A stretch of DNA of 64,000 bases from Euonymus europaeus (Eukaryota; Streptophyta; Magnoliopsida; Celastrales; Celastraceae): NCBI GenBank assembly GCA_963580455.1, contig OY756962.1, positions 24,565,001 through 24,629,000 on the forward strand. Direction: 5' to 3'. A program made the translations under genes and the position numbers. This document shows, in pieces, positions 21,333-33,828 of this stretch; within the stretch, counting starts at the first letter, position 1, and each line of letters starts with the position of its first letter. The notes beneath the pieces are model-generated. The model was not told where the DNA came from, did no database searches, and saw only the letters and a program-made list of their open reading frames with translations.

Positions 21333-24300
21333 AAGTTGGGTGATGATAGATTATGTCAATTGGGAGGAACCAAGTTTAACTCACATTAACATTCTAAAAA
21401 CAATAATGGTGAGAGGATGCAAACTTTTACCAATACTGATAAAAAACTGTTAAGGTAAGTTATATATTGTAAAATATTTTGTACGTGCGAACCGAACGAC
21501 TCGAACTTAGCCTCATATTATGTGTGTGTATACATATATATGAGTGCGTGTTTGGTTTATTAATGCAAGCATTTTACATAAACCAAGTTACTCTCCAAAT
21601 TCCCTGTATTTTGATAGCTTTAATTTCTTCAATTCAAATTTGCTAGTGTTGTTTGATGAAATGTGTATATATTAGTAAAACACTAATATGTATTAATTAA
21701 TTCTTTGGTTAAACAGTTATATATAAAAATTCAATATTTCTAGTGATTGAGAAAATTAATAAATTAAATTCTTGAATAATTTTTTTGGTGTAAAATTGTA
21801 AGTGTAATTCATCCTTGAGCTTAGTCAACTTTAAAGATGTGTAAGTATAAAATTATAAAATGGATTAAGTAAATTATCAAATGATGGAAGTTTTATCAAG
21901 TTGAGATTATATTAAACTGACAATTAATAATAATTATAATCACTAGTAGATTCGTTAATCAAGCTGTGGGCTTGCAAAAGTTCCACTGGCGCGCTCTTGC
22001 GTCATGCACTAATAAAAATTATTGTCAAACTACATTTTTTTTTGTCGTATCTATGTAGTTTTTTTTTTTTTATCTAACCATTGATGCAATTTTTTTTTGG
22101 GTCTTTTCAAATTTAAAAAACCACAAAAGCTAGCTCATTATCTCATTTAAAATAATGTTTTTGTCATATTTAGGCTATGCTTGACATGTAAGTTGGATTG
22201 TGAGAGGTTGAGTTTGGAGATGTTGGGTTGAAAGGGATTCATGAAAGTAAATTATTGCTTGATATTGAGAGAGTTTGGAGGGCTTGTGAGGTGTTTTTGT
22301 AAGTGAACATCTCTCAACTCCTCATTTTGAAATGTTGAAAAAATAGGTGTTGGGAGAGATTCGTGAACCCCTCCAAATATCTTGAGGTGTTCACGCCAAA
22401 TAAGGGCTCGAAAGGGTTCACCAATAATTTCCAACACCTCTCCCAAGCAGACCCTTAAGGTTTTTATCTTCTTCTTGTTAAGCAAAATGATAGTGTGTGT
22501 GTTTGTCGTAAGATGTATTTCTCAAACATTAACATATATACTGTATACAGTCTAAAATGTTGAGTTTAATTTATGTTTTTTTTTCAATCTTTCACTCTAT
22601 TTGCAACTGACAAAGTACACAGCGCCCATACAATATACAGAAAAATACAAGGTGGGTACCGACCATATATATATATATATATATATTATATCGTACACAA
22701 GAAGTAGAAAATGTTGTACGTATTGTTGGATATATTAGGCTCTGACTAGATTTATGAGTCCATGACATCAACAACTAGAGTCTAAAGTAATGTGTAATTA
22801 AGGTCAACTGTTCATGAAGTTGCAACATTTGACTTCCTCACTACTTGCGTCCTAGATCGTCATTCATATACTACATAGCAAGCGTGTGCTAAATAAGATA
22901 CGTGAAGTTGACTTTGTAAGTTCCCACAACTATATAGCCAAAAAATATCTTCCCTCTAGATAAATCTGTCTTTAAGTGGCTCAGCAAATTAACTTTTATG
23001 CGGCCTAGCTGCCATCATCTCTTATCTTAAATCGAAAGGAAAATTGAAGATAAGCCTCTCATATTTGAAAGTTCTATTTCAATAATTCAATAAGTTTTGT
23101 TCAGTAAGACTCGTCAAGTTTTAAAAATAGTGCATAAATTAAAAAAAATTATACAAAATTGTTTTATTGATATAAATATCCTCGTATTCTTATCTCCCCT
23201 ATTTACACCTAAATTGGAGCTTCCTTGTTTGGTGATTATTCCGGTCAAGCAATGGATGAGAATAGTGTGCCTAGGTTTGTGTTACACTTCAGTGATGGTG
23301 GCTTGCGGCAGCAGTGTCTTTAGCGGCAGGATCAGACGCTCTTTTTTTTTCATAATTTGCCACGAATTCAAATTTAAATTTTGATTGAATCAGCAGCTGA
23401 TAGAAGCAAATGATAACTGAGAGTTGGTAGTTGGTCATGGGGCTCCGACTCTTCTATTTGGTGGGTCGGCGGCCTTGATCGATCGTCCAACGGCGATAGT
23501 CCACCATGCTCACGAATATGAAGTATATGTTATCTGTTTCCGCTGTTATTTATTTTCTTGTATCTGTTTTATTGTATCTTTTTAAATGTTGGAACACAAG
23601 AATTTCATTCTAGTATTTTTTTGGCTTGTTTATGACAATTTCGAAACTATACCTACTGATATTTTATATTATTTGTTTGATTTTGTTATTTATTTATTAT
23701 TCTTCTTTGATATTCATGTTGGTAATATTTAAAAGAATTTCTGGTTTTTTTTTTCCTGGTGGTGATGTATTAAAACTAAACTATTGATATATTTTTATTT
23801 CTAATATTTCATGTTTCTTATATATATGTTTTACAATAGATGTAATTTTGGTGTTTTTGTGATATGACGATACATTGAAACTATACATGATAATATATTT
23901 TATTATTATTCAATATTTATGAAATGACACCGTTGATAGAAATTCTGGTATTTTTTTACTTATTTATGATAATATCAAAACCCCAATTTTTTAATGATAT
24001 CAAATATATTATTAACATATCCAAAATAAATATAATATTAGTAAATCTAGTTTTTTATTCCTCTATCAATTGCTCCCCTTAAGTGTTGAAGCTCTGAGAT
24101 GAAGTGTCTTCGAGGCTATACACTTGATTTAGTACCAAGCTGTCTTTTCAAGTGTTGAGATCATTCTCGTCAATTACATCGCGCCTTGGTCGGTATCTCG
24201 ATGAGAGCTTGTTCGACACCTTGAGTTCACATAAACTTGGGATCTTGGGTGCCATGTGTCGTCAAATAAGTGAAGGTATATATATATATATATAAGTACT

Positions 24301-25694
24301 TATGAAGACATTGAATATATACAAAATTACTTATGAAGGCATTGAAAATATATACAAGATGCGTGATGTTAATTTTAGCTCTAATTAAGTGGTAGCCGTA
24401 CATCAAGTTGTACCATACTTCAACTCTAATGCTTACGAGGATTCCATAATTTATATACTTAAAGAGTACATATGATTTAAGCTTGAACCAATACGAAGAG
24501 AGAACCTGAAGTCAAACCTCATCTCATCTACTTGAAGCACAAAAATTGCTGCTTATTTTGAAAACATTATGTTTAGTTTTATTTAAACTTAGGTTTATTT
24601 ATTTTTAATTACTTAGGTTTGTTTGAGTTTTCATTTGATACATGCATACCGTCCATGCATTTTAAGAGATTAAGTAATACATGAAATATTAAAAATAAAA
24701 ATTGGCAATAATAAAAATGAGTCATGTCTGGTTAGCATGACAAGTGACAGAGAAAAAAATATTTACGCAGATTCCAGCCAAAGAATCAAGACTAGAAAGA
24801 GAAGGGATAAATCTCAACCCCAACTTAAATTTCATACGCTTAAGATGACTAACGTCGAAGATCATAAATTTTTTCATACGAGGAAATTTGATCTTTCTCA
24901 AACTCATAAGGAATGATTAACTTCAGATTCAGGAGGAGTTATCTTATGACTATTCGATCATTATATAAGAACGATTAAGGTCGACCTAAGATACACACTT
25001 CATTTCTGATCACTTGATTATTGAATTCCTCCTAAGATAGACAATGATTTGAGCATCAGAGTGCAAACAAGCCAATAAAGATCACCTCACTTTTTGTATC
25101 TATGTATATGTATGTGTGTAACTGTGTATATATAGTGGTTATTAAGAAGTTGGGGTCAATCCATATTATATAGACATACTTTTTTGATATAAAAATCTAA
25201 GAGTACTTGATTATTGAAGGAACTGGAAAAAAGAATGACAACAACAAATCTAAGACCGTATCTAAATCATTGTCATTTTGACAACCTCAAGGTTTCCATT
25301 ATACTAGTGGAAGGCCAAGAAAGCATAAGCAGCCCCAAGTGATGGTAAATAAATTCATAATTGCCAATCCCTTTCAGTATTTGATCTACTGTCTTTAATA
25401 TTTAAAACTAAATACCATAAAACTATGTCAACCATCAAAACTTTCCAACCTCATATATTTATTTTACATTATAATTGTTTTTATTATTTAGGATTGAAGG
25501 GTGCGTTTGAATGAGAGAAAAAAGGTTCGTATATTATAAAATTATTTTTTAATGATGTAATGAGTATTGAGAATATACTGGCTCGATTCGACTTAATAAA
25601 TTACGTGGAAATAAAGATGAGAATAATGACAATTATACAAAAGATACAAATTTAACGATGTTCGACAAATTGCCTACTTATGGAAGAAAGACAA
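21333..25694. other. Intergenic, AT-rich, repeat-bearing DNA
   Basis: No gene is recognised. It contains the Tourist-like MITE at 22173-22454 and short (TA)n runs near 22665-22684 and 24279-24294. At about 24950-25065 a stretch ends in TTTGAGCATCAGAGTGC, which resembles the 3' end of some plant gypsy LTRs. That last reading is weak. Confidence 0.35.
22173..22454. mobile_element. Tourist-like (PIF/Harbinger) MITE
   Basis: The 282-bp segment is flanked on both sides by TTA (22170-22172 and 22455-22457), the usual PIF/Harbinger target. The terminal repeats are GGCTATGCTTG on the left and, in reverse complement, GGGTCTGCTTG on the right, with two mismatches. The interior is non-coding. Confidence 0.6.
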
Positions 25695-26049
25695 CTAAAA
25701 TTTCACTAAGCATTTTTTCAATTGGCAAATTAGATAAAAGGACATAATCATATTTAATTTTAGAAGGAGATCCAATTCATTTAAAAAATTAGAAATAAGG
25801 ACAAAATAATTAAACTACCTAAACTATCCCTCTCATCCATTACATGTGCTCTTCATCTTCGACAATAAAAGCTCATCTTTCCAACATCTAATCGAAGAGA
25901 GACCACTTTCGTTGAAATTGTATCGTCGAGAGGAGTCCAACGACGGTGGTTTCTCCTCAATCAGCCGCCGAAAAAGGCCGGATCGAGGCAAAACGTTCGA
26001 AACACATTTTGCCTCAATCTAGACGTTCCTGACATCGGATTGAAGCGAT

Positions 26050-26098
26050 ACTGGTGGCGTTGGATTCGTATCGGCCAAACGATTCCAACGCCACCAGT
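26050..26098. repeat. Perfect 15-bp inverted repeat (hairpin module)
   Basis: ACTGGTGGCGTTGGA at 26050-26064 and its exact complement at 26084-26098 enclose a 19-bp loop. Related but diverged modules occur at about 27610-27740, 27741-27895 and 27896-28030, in the same orientation. Confidence 0.75.
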
Positions 26099-26278
26099 CT
26101 TACCTCGATCCAACATCGGAAACAGCTGCAGCAATGAAAATAAGTTTTGGGGCGTCGTCGGAGCTTCGCGGTGTCTTTCTGGCTGCTATGGACCTCTGTT
26201 CTGGCTGTCATAGGTCGGGCTTTACTCCTCTCATAGTTGCGCTTCTTTTGAGACCAACGACGATCATTTTGGTGGTCG

Positions 26279-27150
26279 GACAAAAAAGTTAAGCTAAAAA
26301 ATATGAAATCATAGTTTTAAAACTCTTTTTCTCTGTATAACCTATATTTCTCTGTAGATCATTTATTTATCTTTAGAATCACTTTTTCTCTGTAAAATAT
26401 ATTTTTCTCTATACAATATACCCAAAGCTCGTATTCAATACTAAAACCCTATGTCCCAAAGTTCAGACATAAAAGTCAGGCCAAAAAATATGAAATCGTA
26501 GTTTTCATTCTACTGTTGGTGCATAACTTTTTTTTCTCTTTATAACGTATATTTCTCTGTAGAATCTTTATTTCTCTGTAAAACTCTTTTTCTTTATAGA
26601 ACATATATTTAGAACATATATTTCTCTTTAAAATCTTTATTTCTCTTTAGAATCACTTTTTCTCTATACAATAGACCCAAAGCTCGGATTCAATACTAAA
26701 ACCATATGTCCCAAGGTTCAGACATAAAATTCAGGCCAAAAAATATGAAATCACAATTTTCTTTCTACTGTTAATGCATAACTCTTTTTTTCTTTATAAC
26801 TTATATTTCTCTGTAGAACATTTATTTCTCTGTAGAACTATTTTTCTCTGTAGAACATATATTTCTGTGTAGAACCTTTATTTATCTTTAGAATCACTTT
26901 CTCTTCGTAAAATATCTTTTTTCTCTATACAATAGACCCAAAGCTCGGATTCAATAATAAAATTCTATGTCCCAAGTGATGAACCCAAGGTTCCGACATA
27001 AAAGTAATGCTAAAAAATATGAAATCACATTTTTCATTCTACTGTTAGTGCATAACTCTTGTTCTCTTTATAACCTATATTTCTCTGTAGAACCTTGATT
27101 TCTCTGTACAATTCTTTTTTCTATGTAATTTTTTTCTCTATTTGACAAAC
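26279..27150. repeat. Degenerate tandem repeat, about 190-275 bp period
   Basis: Units begin with GACATAAAAGTCAGGCCAAA or close variants at 26279, 26466, 26721 and 26995. Each contains many TTTCTCTGTAGAA-like pieces, and most also carry CCCAAAGCTCGGATTCAATA. Copies are clearly related but have diverged by substitutions and small indels. There is no coding potential. Confidence 0.75.
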
Positions 27151-28250
27151 CCAAAGCACAGATTCACTACTAAACCTTTATGTCCCAAGTGATAAAACTC
27201 AAGGCTCGGATTCGTTAAACCCTAATGGACTCAAGGAACAGATTCACTACTAAAATATTAAATGTCACAAGTGCTAAACCCTAGGGCCCTAACTACTAAA
27301 CCCTCACGGGCTCGGATACCCTAAACACCGGGGTTCAAACTTCCAAAATTGGTTAGAACTTTTTTTCCTGTAGAACTATTTTTTTCTCTATTCGACAATC
27401 AAAACTCAGATTCGCTATTAAAAACCTATGTCCCAAGTGATGAACTAGAAAATTCAAATTCACTAAATCCAACAAATTCTTACCATTGGAAGCACTTGAA
27501 GCAAGACCTACATAATGTGCTAATAATATCATCATAAAATGTACAGTGTTATTTTTCTCTGTAGAAAATACTTTTTCTCTGTAGAACCTTCGAAAATATT
27601 TTTTGACCAGGTGATAACTTTTCGATGATAGATTGAGGCGAGACCAATGACGTTGGACTTGTCTAACCAAGATGAATTCAAAGCCACTGATCTCGTCTCG
27701 ATCCGTTTCCAGAAACGGCCAGATCGAGGTAAAACACGTTCTAATTGGTGCCGACTATTTTGCCTTGATTTGGAAGTTTCCAATGTCGGATCTTGACAAG
27801 TCTAGTGGCGTTGGATTTGTCTCGGCCTAACGATTCTAAGGCCACTAATCTCACCTCGATCTGACACGAGAAATGATCGAATTGAGGCCAAATGTGTTAT
27901 GAACGTTTTGCCTCGAATCGACAGTTTTCGATGTCTAATCTTGGCAAGGCCAATGGAGTTGGATTCGTCTCGACCTCACGATTCCAACGCCACTGGCCTC
28001 TCTTCAATCCAAAGTCGGAAGCATCAACAGTGAGAAAAATAAGTTTTCAATCATATTTAATTGAAATAACAATGACAAATCTGCAATTTCAAGTTTTGTC
28101 CTTAATTCAATAAATTTAAAAATCAACTGGACCGTAACTAACAAAAAAAATTCAGCTGTCCTTTTACTCTTAAAAGTTAGTAAATTTGGACCTAAGCATA
28201 ATTTCCCCTTTTTTCAATTGGGTACTTCCTTTGTGGTATGAGACCTTTCA

Positions 28251-28331
28251 TGGGCCTTTACGTTGTCCCGGTAGATTAACTTTATGAGTTTCACGGGCTT
28301 AGGACATCAGATTGGGCTTCATAAAGGCCCA
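28251..28331 (+). promoter_or_regulatory. Site II elements upstream of the PPR gene
   Basis: TGGGCC at 28251-28256 and AAGGCCCATT with GGCCCA at 28326-28331 lie 150-230 bp upstream of the PPR start codon. This TCP-bound motif is common in promoters of nuclear genes for organelle proteins, in line with the gene's predicted product. Confidence 0.5.
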
Positions 28332-28482
28332 TTGAGAACAGCGACCATTAAACTATGCGTTTTATTCACCAGTAACATGGATGACGCATGCACATCGCTT
28401 GACCGTTGAGAACCGTTAGCCACTCAAGATTATCCGAAACTGCTGAGAGCATTGTTTCACTGTTCAAATCTTTTATATTTCG

Positions 28483-30384
28483 ATGCTTCTCGCGGTGAAT
28501 TCAACCCAGCCGTGGAACTCGCCAATTCCAAATCTTCCTCTCGAAAAATGGAAAACGTTAAACGATGTGAATCAAATCCACGGGAGACTGATAACAACTG
28601 GGTTCATTAGGAACGCCTCTCTCACCACCAAAATCATCCTTTCATTATCCTCTTCAGCAAATGAACCAGTCGTAGAATTCGCTCGTCATCTCTTCTTTAC
28701 TCGTCATGCTTCTCGAATTCACCGAAAACACGAAGACCCATTTCTTTGGAACGCCATACTCAAATCATTTTCTCACGGGCGTGACCCGGAAGGAGCATTG
28801 CTTGTTTTCTGCTTCATGATTGAGGATGGAGCTTTCGTGGATGGTTTCTCATTGTCTTTGGTGTTAAAAGCATGTTCCCGGCTGGGTTTGCTCAAGGAAG
28901 GGATGCAGGTTCATGGGTTTTTGATGAAGACTGAAATTTGGTCAGATTTGTTTCTGCAGAATTCTTTAGTATCTCTGTACATGCATTGTGGGTGTATTGG
29001 ATTTGCGCATCAGGTGTTCGATAAAATGGAAAAGAGGGACTCGGTTTCGTATAATTTGATGATTCATGGTTACGTTGAGCGTGGGATGGTTCATTTGGCG
29101 TGTAAGTTGTTTCATTGTATGCCAAGGGAGGAGAAGAATTTGATATCGTGGAATTCAATGATCAGCGGATACGCGGGATTGGAAGGTGGCCTGAAGCAGG
29201 CTTTGGATTTGTTTGAGAAAATGCCTGAAAGGGATTTGATTTCATGGAACACATTGATTGACGGTTGTGTGAAGTGTGGTGAGATGGAGTATGCTCAACA
29301 ATTGTTTGATAAGATGACACAGAGGGATGTGTTCAGTTGGTCTAATATGGTATATGGTTATGCTAAAGCAGGGCGGATTAACGTCGCTAGGAGTTTGTTT
29401 GATAAAATGCCTGTGAAAGATGTTGTTGCTTATAATGCCATGATGGCTGGCTATCTTCAAAATGGTAACTGCTCGGAAGCTTTACAAATCTTTCATAATA
29501 TGCAGCATGAAACTAATTTGTCTCCAGATAATGCCACACTATTAAGTGTTCTTTCAGCAGTTGCCCAGATTGGAAATCTTAGCTATGGGATAGCCATTCA
29601 TTCCTATATTGAGAAAAACAAGCTCTGTTTGAGTGGGAATCTTGGCACATCTCTCATTGACATGTATGCCAAATGTGGCAGTATAAAGAAGGCTACATAT
29701 ATCTTTGAGAATATAGAAGAAAAGAGTGTGGATCATTGGAATGCTATGATTGGTGGGTTGGCCATTCATGGACTTGGTGAATTAGCGTTTGGTTTGCTCA
29801 TGGAGATGGAGAGGCTTTCTGTGAAACCAAATGATATCACATTCATCTGTGTGCTAAATGCTTGTGGACATGCTGGCTTAGTAAAGGAAGGTATGATGTG
29901 TTTTGAGCTTATGAGAAATGTTCACAAGTTGGAACCAAAACTACAACATTATGGATGTATAGTTGACATCCTTTGCCGAGCCGGTCACATAAAGGAAGCC
30001 ATAAATTGTATAGTGGAAATGCCCATTGAGCCTAATGATGTAATTTGGAATACTCTTCTTTGTGCTTGCTCAAATTATGAAAGTTTTAACATTGGAGAGA
30101 CTGTAGCTGAGAATCTAATTAGGATGGATTCTCATAATTCAAGCTCTTACGTTCTTCTGTCCAAAATGTATGCGGGTGTCGGTAAGTGGGATGATGTGAG
30201 TAGGGTTCGGACACTGATGAAGAAAAGAAATTTAAAGAAAATTCCTGGTTGCAGTTGGATCCAACTCGAAGGAATTGTTCATGAGTTTTACGTTCAAGAT
30301 AAATCTCACCCTCAAGTCATGGAGATCTATTCCTTGTTAGATTGTTTCTGGGAGCCAAATTTGAACCTTCACATTCAAATGTAA
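28483..30384 (+). CDS. CRR4: CRR4-like PLS-type pentatricopeptide repeat protein (ndhD editing factor)
   Basis: This intronless 633-aa ORF has a full array of PPR motifs (for example SWNTLIDGCVKCGEMEYAQQ and AYNAMMAGYLQNGNCSEA). The C-terminal E/E+ region contains CSWIQLEGIVHEFYV and no DYW deaminase domain. The second half aligns closely, from memory, with Arabidopsis CRR4 (At2g45350): shared strings include HWNAMIGGLAIHGLGE, ITF-VLNAC and RLQHYGC-like KLQHYGC. CRR4 is a chloroplast protein that specifies C-to-U editing creating the AUG start codon of ndhD mRNA, needed for the NDH complex. Because it lacks a deaminase domain it must recruit one. The N-terminal residues are consistent with a transit peptide but not decisive. 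It sits between DUF1442 and the LRR kinase, as in Arabidopsis. No breaks are seen. Confidence 0.85.
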   Translation: MLLAVNSTQPWNSPIPNLPLEKWKTLNDVNQIHGRLITTGFIRNASLTTKIILSLSSSANEPVVEFARHLFFTRHASRIHRKHEDPFLWNAILKSFSHGRDPEGALLVFCFMIEDGAFVDGFSLSLVLKACSRLGLLKEGMQVHGFLMKTEIWSDLFLQNSLVSLYMHCGCIGFAHQVFDKMEKRDSVSYNLMIHGYVERGMVHLACKLFHCMPREEKNLISWNSMISGYAGLEGGLKQALDLFEKMPERDLISWNTLIDGCVKCGEMEYAQQLFDKMTQRDVFSWSNMVYGYAKAGRINVARSLFDKMPVKDVVAYNAMMAGYLQNGNCSEALQIFHNMQHETNLSPDNATLLSVLSAVAQIGNLSYGIAIHSYIEKNKLCLSGNLGTSLIDMYAKCGSIKKATYIFENIEEKSVDHWNAMIGGLAIHGLGELAFGLLMEMERLSVKPNDITFICVLNACGHAGLVKEGMMCFELMRNVHKLEPKLQHYGCIVDILCRAGHIKEAINCIVEMPIEPNDVIWNTLLCACSNYESFNIGETVAENLIRMDSHNSSSYVLLSKMYAGVGKWDDVSRVRTLMKKRNLKKIPGCSWIQLEGIVHEFYVQDKSHPQVMEIYSLLDCFWEPNLNLHIQM

Positions 30385-31229
30385 ATAATGAGAAAAGACT
30401 TGCTTATTGCAGATATGCATGTTATGTACAAAGATTATCCCTTGATGAACATTACCCACTAGCGGAATTTCTGGAATTTGATTTTATTAAGATACAATTT
30501 TGATCATGGTAGTATTATAGGATCTATTTGTGGAAATACAAATTCCTCATAATAAAATTACCATTGGCTGTTGTCTTCAATCAAATTGTTTTCCAGATTG
30601 CAAGACACCCTGTTTTCTTGATTTTTTTCTTTATTGACATTACATTAAACTCCTAGTTGAGCCAGCTGATTGTGATGGTAGTTTGGGATTTCTATTTGTC
30701 ACAGGAATCAATAGTTTTTTTAGTTTTATATACAGAGTGATTGCATAGATCCAATCTTACGTCAAAAAAATATTAAACAAATAAAAAAAACCCTTGATAG
30801 TTCATACCTTAGAAATCTCATCCTGGATAAGAAAGTATGATAAATTTCATTTTTTGAGGTCAACCTAACATGGAGAGGTAAATCACACCTCTAGGGAAGA
30901 AAAATGAAAGGAATGAGACAGAGCAAGGTAAGGAAAGAGGACAAGAACCATTCACGGGCAAGAGGAATCCAAAGCAACAGTAGCAGAGCCAAAATTCTGT
31001 ATTAGAGGGCATATTTGTTTACAGACATGTAATAGATAAAACAGGTGACTTTAATCCTCGTCCATACAAAATAACTGCCAAACATCCCAATCTTTGAGAA
31101 CAGTACATACTAATCACTAACAACTATCAGTCCTCGGTTAAGGACACTTCAGTTAGATTAACATTAGTAACCGGCTTCAATCGTCATTTCAAAATTGAGG
31201 TAAGACTATACGATTTCATATGAAAGTTA
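30385..31229. other. Convergent intergenic region
   Basis: This is the space between the 3' ends of the PPR gene and the minus-strand LRR kinase. It probably holds both 3' UTRs. No other feature is recognised. Confidence 0.4.
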
Positions 31230-33828
31230 TCAATTGCCCGAAAGTCCACTCAGTTCTTGCATCACAATTGCCAAGGATGGCCTGGAGTTCGGAGAGTCAT
31301 GGGTGCAGATGATAGCAGTTCTTCCAAGTCTGGCTGCCTCAGATTCTGAGAATTTTCCTCCAAGATTTTGATCAATAAAATCTTCAAACTTGCCTGACTC
31401 AGCTGCATGGCGAGTCAACTGGGTGATCTGTCGTTTGCCACAGAGGATCTGATATATGAGCATTCCAAATGCATATACATCGCTCTTTTCGGTGAAGCGG
31501 CCAGTGGTTGTGTACTCAGGAGCAAGGTATCCCATGGCTGCACTGGCTTTGAGATTGGAGAAGACAATGTCATCTGCAAGGAGTTTGTGCAGGCCTGATT
31601 CTGAAAGCAATGGATTATATTGTCCATCCATAAACACCTTCTCAGCTGATATGTTCTGGTGAACTAAAGCTGATTTGCTTCCTTTATTCCCATGTAAATA
31701 CCCAATACCTGGTCAGGAAAGAATATGTTCATCATAAACCCCACAATAAGCCACTTTCAATTAGAAATGACAAGCAAGAAAAGAGAAGAAAATCATGATT
31801 AATTTTAACAAGCCAGTCGATAGACTTACCTCTGGCAATGCCATTTATGATAGATATTCTAGTTGACCAATCAAGAACTTTGTCACTGCCCTCCTTCAGA
31901 TCAAGATACTGCAGAAGGTTCCCATTTGTAACAAAATCATAGATCAGGAAACACTCCCCTCTGCCTTTGGAGCAGCAAATCCCTCTCAACCTCACCAGAT
32001 TTTCATGTTTGAGCGAGATCAATATCTTCAAACTCTTCAAAAACTCAGCTTCATCAGACTTGCAACTTGTCTTTGCAATGCATCTTATAGCTACAACAGA
32101 CCCATCCCTCAGGATTCCCTTGTAAGTAGCAGAGAAATTACTCTTCCCCAACAGATTCGCCTCTGAGAAGCACTGAGTTGCACGCTCAACCTCTTCTAAA
32201 TTGAACATAAACCCCTCGAGAACTTCTTGAGAAAATCCATTTCCGCACTGACCTTTGGCCAATGGGTCCCAACCATTGGAGTACTCCAGGCTGATAAGTG
32301 GCGATGCACTCTTTCTACAAACCTCTTTCGCCTGGTCAGTACTAAGTCGGCCATCAGAAGAATCGAAAGCACTTCCGATTTTCTGTTTCTGGCGACGGTG
32401 CCATGAGAATGCAAAAATGCCAGTGACAGTCAATACAATGAAAACTCCAACTACGCCAGATATGACGCCAACCCTTAGGTATTTGGAGGGATTCGAGCAT
32501 TGGGATTCAGTACAATTTGATGGTAAATTCACCGACTCTGGAATATCCCTTGTCAAACTACCATTAGGTTTGAAAGGTTCAGGTATGAATGGGTCAAGTG
32601 AACTAGAAGCTGTGCAAACATTCAAGTGTGGAAACCCAGCACCACATAAGCCTGGGTTATTTCCATATTGGAATCCACCGTTTAGTCTCTTCAGTGCTGC
32701 ATTATAAACAGTAGAGAAACAGAAATAATTGTACATGAATTCTTGTCAATGTCAATAATGAAAACAAAAATTATGTATTAGAACACAGTATTGCAGACAA
32801 GAAGATGTTACCTGGAGGCACATTGCCGGAAAGGGTGTTGTTACGGATGTCTAAAACTTCCAGCAGAGGTGCATCAACTAATTTTAGAGGAACTGAACCA
32901 AACAGGTTATTAAAGCTCAAATCCAACCTTGTTAGTGTCGGTAGATTCCCCAAACTAGCAGGAATTGCACCGGTTAGTCGATTGTACTGAAGAGCAAGGA
33001 CACTAAGCTTATTGAGAGACCCCAACTTCGTAGGTATGCTCCCAGTCAACTTATTGTGACACAGCTGCAGAACTGTAAGAACAACAATATGAAATAAATC
33101 AAAATCATATATAGCTTGAAGCATATTTGGTTAAAGTTCAAAATTTTCACGCACTGAAAACCTCGAAGTCCAACAATTTGTTCAAATGTTAACAACGACG
33201 AGCTCAAATCACAAAATAGCAAAATAAAGGATTAAAATAAATAAATAGAAGAAGTGAATAATCAAGGTGCAATAAATTCCTAAATACTGAATTTCTTCAT
33301 GTACTAAATGAAGAAGCTCTAAATGCATCAATTGGAAGACCATCAAACCTCAAATCTAGCCCTCTGTCTTCAAATAAAAATTTAAAAAAAAAAAATCCAA
33401 AGTGACCAACCTTGAAGATTAGGCATGTTGCCAATCTGGGGAGGGATTTCTCCGGAGAGATTATTCACATTCAGGTACAAGTCGCTAAGCTGGCTTAGCT
33501 GGGCAATCTCCGCCGGTATTTCTCCAATCAAACTGTTAAAATGCAGGTATAATCCCGTCAAGTTCCGGAGCCCACCTAGAGCAGCCGGTAACCTCCCGGA
33601 GAGACCTTTCCCTTGAAGCGAAATGTTAGCCACATTTCCGTACTCGTTGCATGCTACGCCCTCAAATGACCCGCTGCACGGGTCCGAATCGAAACACCAT
33701 GAGGTCAATAACCGGTCATGAAGGTCCAGAGAAACCTTTATTTGCATCAGGACGTCGAGTTCGGTGGTGGATGCCTCCAGAGAAGGAGGGAGGAAGGAGA
33801 ATGCAAGGAGGCAGAGGAAGATTAGCAT
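31230..33828 (-). CDS. LRR receptor-like protein with a degenerate (pseudo)kinase domain
   Basis: Four exons, 33828-33411, 33072-32812, 32696-31830 and 31708-31230, join to 674 aa. A signal peptide covers about residues 1-19 (MLIFLCLLAFSFLPPSLEA). An LRRNT-type region with DPCSGSFEGVACN follows, then about five to six LRRs (LYLHFNSLIGEIP, LQYNRLTGAIPASLGNLP). A Ser/Pro-rich juxtamembrane stretch leads to a transmembrane helix at about 301-324. The kinase-like domain starts near 390. Key catalytic residues are missing: the VAIK lysine is R431, HRD is replaced by HQN (532-534) and DFG by SESG (551-554). The activation-loop/APE part, AAMGYLAPEYTTTGRFTEKSDVYAFG, is conserved. Known relatives (as I recall At5g51560 and At2g45340) share the same losses, so it is probably a scaffolding pseudokinase at the plasma membrane. 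The ligand is unknown. Confidence 0.88.

Larger units (their letters stand above)
25695..28208. mobile_element. Candidate non-autonomous Mutator-like or foldback element, about 2.5 kb
   Basis: Long imperfect inverted termini are seen. The left end (about 25697-25830) contains AAAATTTCACTAAGC, AAAAGGACA and AATAAGGACAAAA. The right end, read in reverse complement (28208 to about 28090), contains GGGGAAATTATGCTTAGG, AAAAGGACA and AATTAAGGACAAAA in the same order. TTTTTTCAATTGG occurs at 25713-25725 and 28209-28221 and may be a target duplication or chance. Between the termini are a GC-rich hairpin module, about four degenerate tandem units of 190-275 bp and three more hairpin-type modules. No transposase ORF is present. 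The exact ends are uncertain. Confidence 0.5.

Noticed and set aside
23097..23384. Plus-strand 95-aa open frame
   Set aside because: Poor codon pattern, no domain and no supporting exons; judged a chance ORF in AT-rich DNA.
26279..27150. CRISPR-like array
   Set aside because: The repeats are long, degenerate and directly adjacent without unique spacers, and the DNA is plant nuclear.
32255..32707. Plus-strand 150-aa open frame
   Set aside because: It lies entirely antisense to LRR kinase exon 3, which is unambiguous.
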